Source: Mucilaginibacter sp. L196
GTDB lineage: Bacteria; Bacteroidota; Bacteroidia; Sphingobacteriales; Sphingobacteriaceae
Assembly (NCBI RefSeq): GCF_009765905.1
Contig: NZ_LMUO01000015.1
Span: 1 to 64,000, forward strand
Direction: 5' to 3'
DNA length: 64,000 nt
Every line of letters begins with the position of its first letter. The stretch's first letter is position 1. Of the stretch, positions 61,839 to 64,000 are shown in pieces. Both the position numbers and the translations under genes were made by a program. The notes below the pieces were generated by a model. It made no database searches, was not told the origin of the DNA, and saw only the letters and a list, made by a program, of their open reading frames with translations.

Positions 61839-62708
61839 TTAAAAACCAAAATCACCGCCTTCAATTACCGCGCTATCGCAGATGTAGGTTGGTGCGATGC
61901 CTGTGGCTATTATACGCGAATCTACATCCCGGGCTAAGGTATTGCCCGATAGCACCAACACGGTATCTAAACCAAACTTATTGCCGCCGAGTATATCTGT
62001 ATTTAGCGTATCTCCTACCATTACTATTTCGGTTTTGTTAACCTGCATTTTGGCGCGGGCAAGCTCATAAGCAAACATAAACATTTGCGAATCTGGTTTA
62101 CCGAACCTTATAAACTGCTTGCCTACAACGCTTTCTACCATCGCGGCTATACCGCCTATGGCTATAGAGACATCCGTTATGGTGAGCGGATAAGCACGAT
62201 CTGTGTTAGCCACAATAACCGGTATGGTACGTTTACGGATAAGATTTACAGTTTTGTTAAGGTCTTTAGCCCAATCAAACCCTTCATCATCCAAAAATAT
62301 CAGGGCATTTACTTTGTCGATATTACTGGAATTGATTTCGCTCACCGGCAAGGTATGCAAGCCCGAACTTTCAATATAATGAGCTGATTGTGTGGTGCCC
62401 AGGTAAGCCACTATGCCATCTTTAACCTGGAGGTCTAAGTACTCCTTAGTCAACATACCCGACGATACAATTTTATCGGCACTGATAATATCCAAACCTG
62501 CCTTATGATAGCTTTCGGCTAATTGGGCCGGGCTGCGGGATGCATCGTTGGTTACAATGTAGTACTCCTTGCCTTGTGCTTCGAGGTATTCAAAGGTTTT
62601 TTCGATGCCGGGCAGTATGCCATTATAGTTTTTTAGCACGCCAAACGCATCAAAAAATATCACTTTGTATTTATCAATAATCGACTTAAAGTTTTCTACT
62701 CTTTGCAT
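61839..62708 (-). CDS. HAD-IIA family sugar-phosphatase (NagD-like)
   Basis: A 289-residue phosphatase. Motif I is VIFFDAFGVLKNYNG, motif II VTNDASRSPAQ, the Lys and motif IV region RFGKPDSQMF and GDTLNTDILGGNKFG. The cap between motifs is of the NagD type. Substrates of NagD-like enzymes are small phosphorylated sugars or nucleotides; none is fixed here. The gene lies 12 nt from the APH-like kinase gene, forming a two-gene unit. Confidence 0.88.
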   Translation of the reverse strand: MQRVENFKSIIDKYKVIFFDAFGVLKNYNGILPGIEKTFEYLEAQGKEYYIVTNDASRSPAQLAESYHKAGLDIISADKIVSSGMLTKEYLDLQVKDGIVAYLGTTQSAHYIESSGLHTLPVSEINSSNIDKVNALIFLDDEGFDWAKDLNKTVNLIRKRTIPVIVANTDRAYPLTITDVSIAIGGIAAMVESVVGKQFIRFGKPDSQMFMFAYELARAKMQVNKTEIVMVGDTLNTDILGGNKFGLDTVLVLSGNTLARDVDSRIIATGIAPTYICDSAVIEGGDFGF

Positions 62709-62720
62709 TGGCGTGGCTAA

Positions 62721-63758
62721 TTATTTTATTTTAAGGGCATCAATTATTTTATCTGCATCAAAATCACGGTCTACCGACGGTAAATATATATCAAATGCTT
62801 CGGCTTGTAGTTTTTGGGCGTATTGTTCATTAAAAAAGTATTTACCGTCTTTTATTACGTAGTTCAATATAAAAAACCGGTAACTTTCCTTTAAAAACCG
62901 GATTTCATCAGCGGTTAAAGGATAAACCTTATGATATTCTTTTAAAAAGATAATAAACCGATCTTCCATTAGCGGGCCAATCACATAGCTAAATACCGTG
63001 CGGTCACCAATATCCGATACTACCCTGCTCAGAAAATAAAAATCAAGCATACGGTAGCTCATCCTGAACCAGTCATAGTCCCAACGGGAATATAATTCGA
63101 GATTTGGACCAACTGAGAAATTGCCAATATTCCAGTCGATAAATACCGGGATCGACTCAAAAGATTTCATGTTGTAGTTGGAACGATTTTTCAGGAAGAG
63201 GTCGCAGTGATATTTCAGGAAGTCAACCTGCATTGGAGTACCGAATTGTCTTTCATTATGCTCCAGTTGTTGTTGTAAAGCATAAATATCCGTCCGTAAA
63301 GTTTTGGATGATTTTGGCAATATATTTCTGATGCGCGAGCAGGCTTTGTGAAATTTCCCAATCTGCTGCCCTAATTTTTGAATATGATTTTCATCCAGGC
63401 GCCTTGGTAGCCTATCCATTATGCGGGTTGGGTTATAAAATACTACCCACACATCTTCTTTGCCATGCTTGTAGTGATAGATATAAACCCGATTGTTTTT
63501 TAGCAGCGATTTAGCTAAAAAGTTTTCAAACGGGTAAAGCAGGTTGTTTGACAGACTGTGTATGATGCGATGATCTTCTTTAAAATGCTCATACTTCCCA
63601 AAGTTGGAAAGCTTGGCAATTATAATATCGTCATCATCAAACGTTATGCGGTATACGTGGTTGGTAGAAACCATCGCGCTGATGTCTTCAATCAGCGCGA
63701 TGGTTTTAGAAGCATCGTAGCCTTCCCAGGCTTTTTTTATTATGATAGAGTAGTCCAT
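62721..63758 (-). CDS. aminoglycoside phosphotransferase-like (APH fold) kinase, atypical
   Basis: A 345-residue protein with the APH/choline-kinase-like order of elements. A kinase N-lobe starts HVYRITFDDDDIIIAK (the usual Lys strand). The catalytic loop is VFIDWNIGNFSV (near residue 205-214), in place of H-G-D-x4-N, and the metal-binding segment is SRWDYDWFRMS. The missing His-Gly pair is unusual. It may phosphorylate a small molecule or be inactive. It overlaps no other gene but sits 12 nt before the HAD phosphatase gene, so the two may act on the same metabolite. Confidence 0.72.
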   Translation of the reverse strand: MDYSIIIKKAWEGYDASKTIALIEDISAMVSTNHVYRITFDDDDIIIAKLSNFGKYEHFKEDHRIIHSLSNNLLYPFENFLAKSLLKNNRVYIYHYKHGKEDVWVVFYNPTRIMDRLPRRLDENHIQKLGQQIGKFHKACSRIRNILPKSSKTLRTDIYALQQQLEHNERQFGTPMQVDFLKYHCDLFLKNRSNYNMKSFESIPVFIDWNIGNFSVGPNLELYSRWDYDWFRMSYRMLDFYFLSRVVSDIGDRTVFSYVIGPLMEDRFIIFLKEYHKVYPLTADEIRFLKESYRFFILNYVIKDGKYFFNEQYAQKLQAEAFDIYLPSVDRDFDADKIIDALKIK

Positions 63759-63831
63759 TGGTTACAGAACCAGGATTAAACGGATTTTATATGATTTATA
63801 AGATATAATTCACTCCGGTATACCTGTTACT

Positions 63832-64000
63832 TTATATAGGTTTATATTTTTTATTATATACTCGTTTAAATGTCAATGATTGACTTCCAAAGTTAATTAG
63901 CAAGCCAGTTTGTATATTGTAAGCTTCCAAATAATTAATAGCTTGCGCCAAATGTACATCTTCAAGTTGAATTACGGCTTTCAGTTCAACCATAATCAAA
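63832..64000 (-). CDS. GxxExxY family protein, C-terminal part cut by the window edge
   Basis: The minus-strand frame is open from the window edge and stops at 63832. The residues include LIMVELKAVIQLEDVHLAQA and AYNIQTGLLINFG, followed by LTFKRVYNKK. That is the characteristic C-terminal half of the GxxExxY family, small proteins common in Bacteroidota and related to PD-(D/E)XK-type nuclease folds. The start and N-terminal half lie beyond the window. Confidence 0.85.
   Translation of the reverse strand, partial: LIMVELKAVIQLEDVHLAQAINYLEAYNIQTGLLINFGSQSLTFKRVYNKKYKPI

Overview
The window reads as a chromosomal segment of a Bacteroidota bacterium, most likely a Sphingobacteriaceae member of the Mucilaginibacter/Pedobacter type. 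The DNA is AT-rich and start codons mostly lack Shine-Dalgarno sequences. Several upstream regions carry the Bacteroidota -7 element TAnnTTTG. The gene families (OmpL-like porin, VioB-type ferritin-like protein, HdeD, FdhF/YdeP, GxxExxY protein) fit that group. No rRNA, tRNA or CRISPR array was recognised. The genus is an inference from style, not from a marker gene.

Layout. (1) 0.1-3.4 kb: a PhyH-type dioxygenase, a small secreted protein and an outer-membrane porin. (2) 3.9-8.0 kb: a three-gene minus-strand operon of a ferritin-like protein with a nine-cysteine segment, a DUF692/MNIO iron oxygenase and a DUF2063 partner. This looks like a bufferin/RiPP-type modification cassette whose substrate is fused to a large ferritin-like protein, and it is the best candidate here for an undescribed system. 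(3) 8.2-15.8 kb: a heavy-metal efflux operon in transcription order response regulator, sensor kinase, CzcC-, CzcB- and CzcA-like genes. (4) 15.9-38.7 kb: a surface polysaccharide locus, all on the minus strand. It starts with Wza and Wzc homologues and a Wzm/Wzt ABC exporter. These are followed by glycosyltransferases, two GT11 fucosyltransferase-like proteins, five hexapeptide acetyltransferases, a sugar-nucleotide epimerase/dehydratase and a Wzy/WaaL-like membrane protein. The locus contains decayed gene remnants and is bounded by an IS5-type transposase remnant. (5) 39-48.3 kb: mixed housekeeping and accessory genes: GH16 glucanase, M28 peptidase, hydroxyisobutyrate dehydrogenase family, a VOC pseudogene with an in-frame stop, HdeD, a UBP zinc finger, a TPR protein and a ClC channel. 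(6) 48.5-50.9 kb: a redox group: a cysteine-free thioredoxin-fold protein behind a 29-codon ORF ending in Met/Cys codons, a DUF4395 membrane protein and a 1-Cys peroxiredoxin. The same operator-like palindrome occurs upstream of the short ORF and of the peroxiredoxin. (7) 50.9-60.4 kb: molybdenum cofactor genes (moaA, moeA, moaC, mobA, moeB-rhodanese, moaE, moaD, fdhD) with an FdhF/YdeP-type molybdoenzyme. Palindromic intergenic elements are scattered among them. (8) 60.6-64 kb: aldose epimerase, HAD phosphatase, APH-like kinase, and the end of a GxxExxY protein cut by the window edge.

How the genes work together. The region 7 genes make and insert the cofactor for the FdhF/YdeP enzyme encoded beside them. 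The region 3 genes form a self-regulated tripartite pump. The region 4 genes build, decorate and export a fucosylated and acetylated surface glycan. In region 2 the MNIO and its DUF2063 partner probably modify cysteines of the ferritin-like protein encoded first in the operon; this last point is inference from gene order and the cysteine-rich segment.
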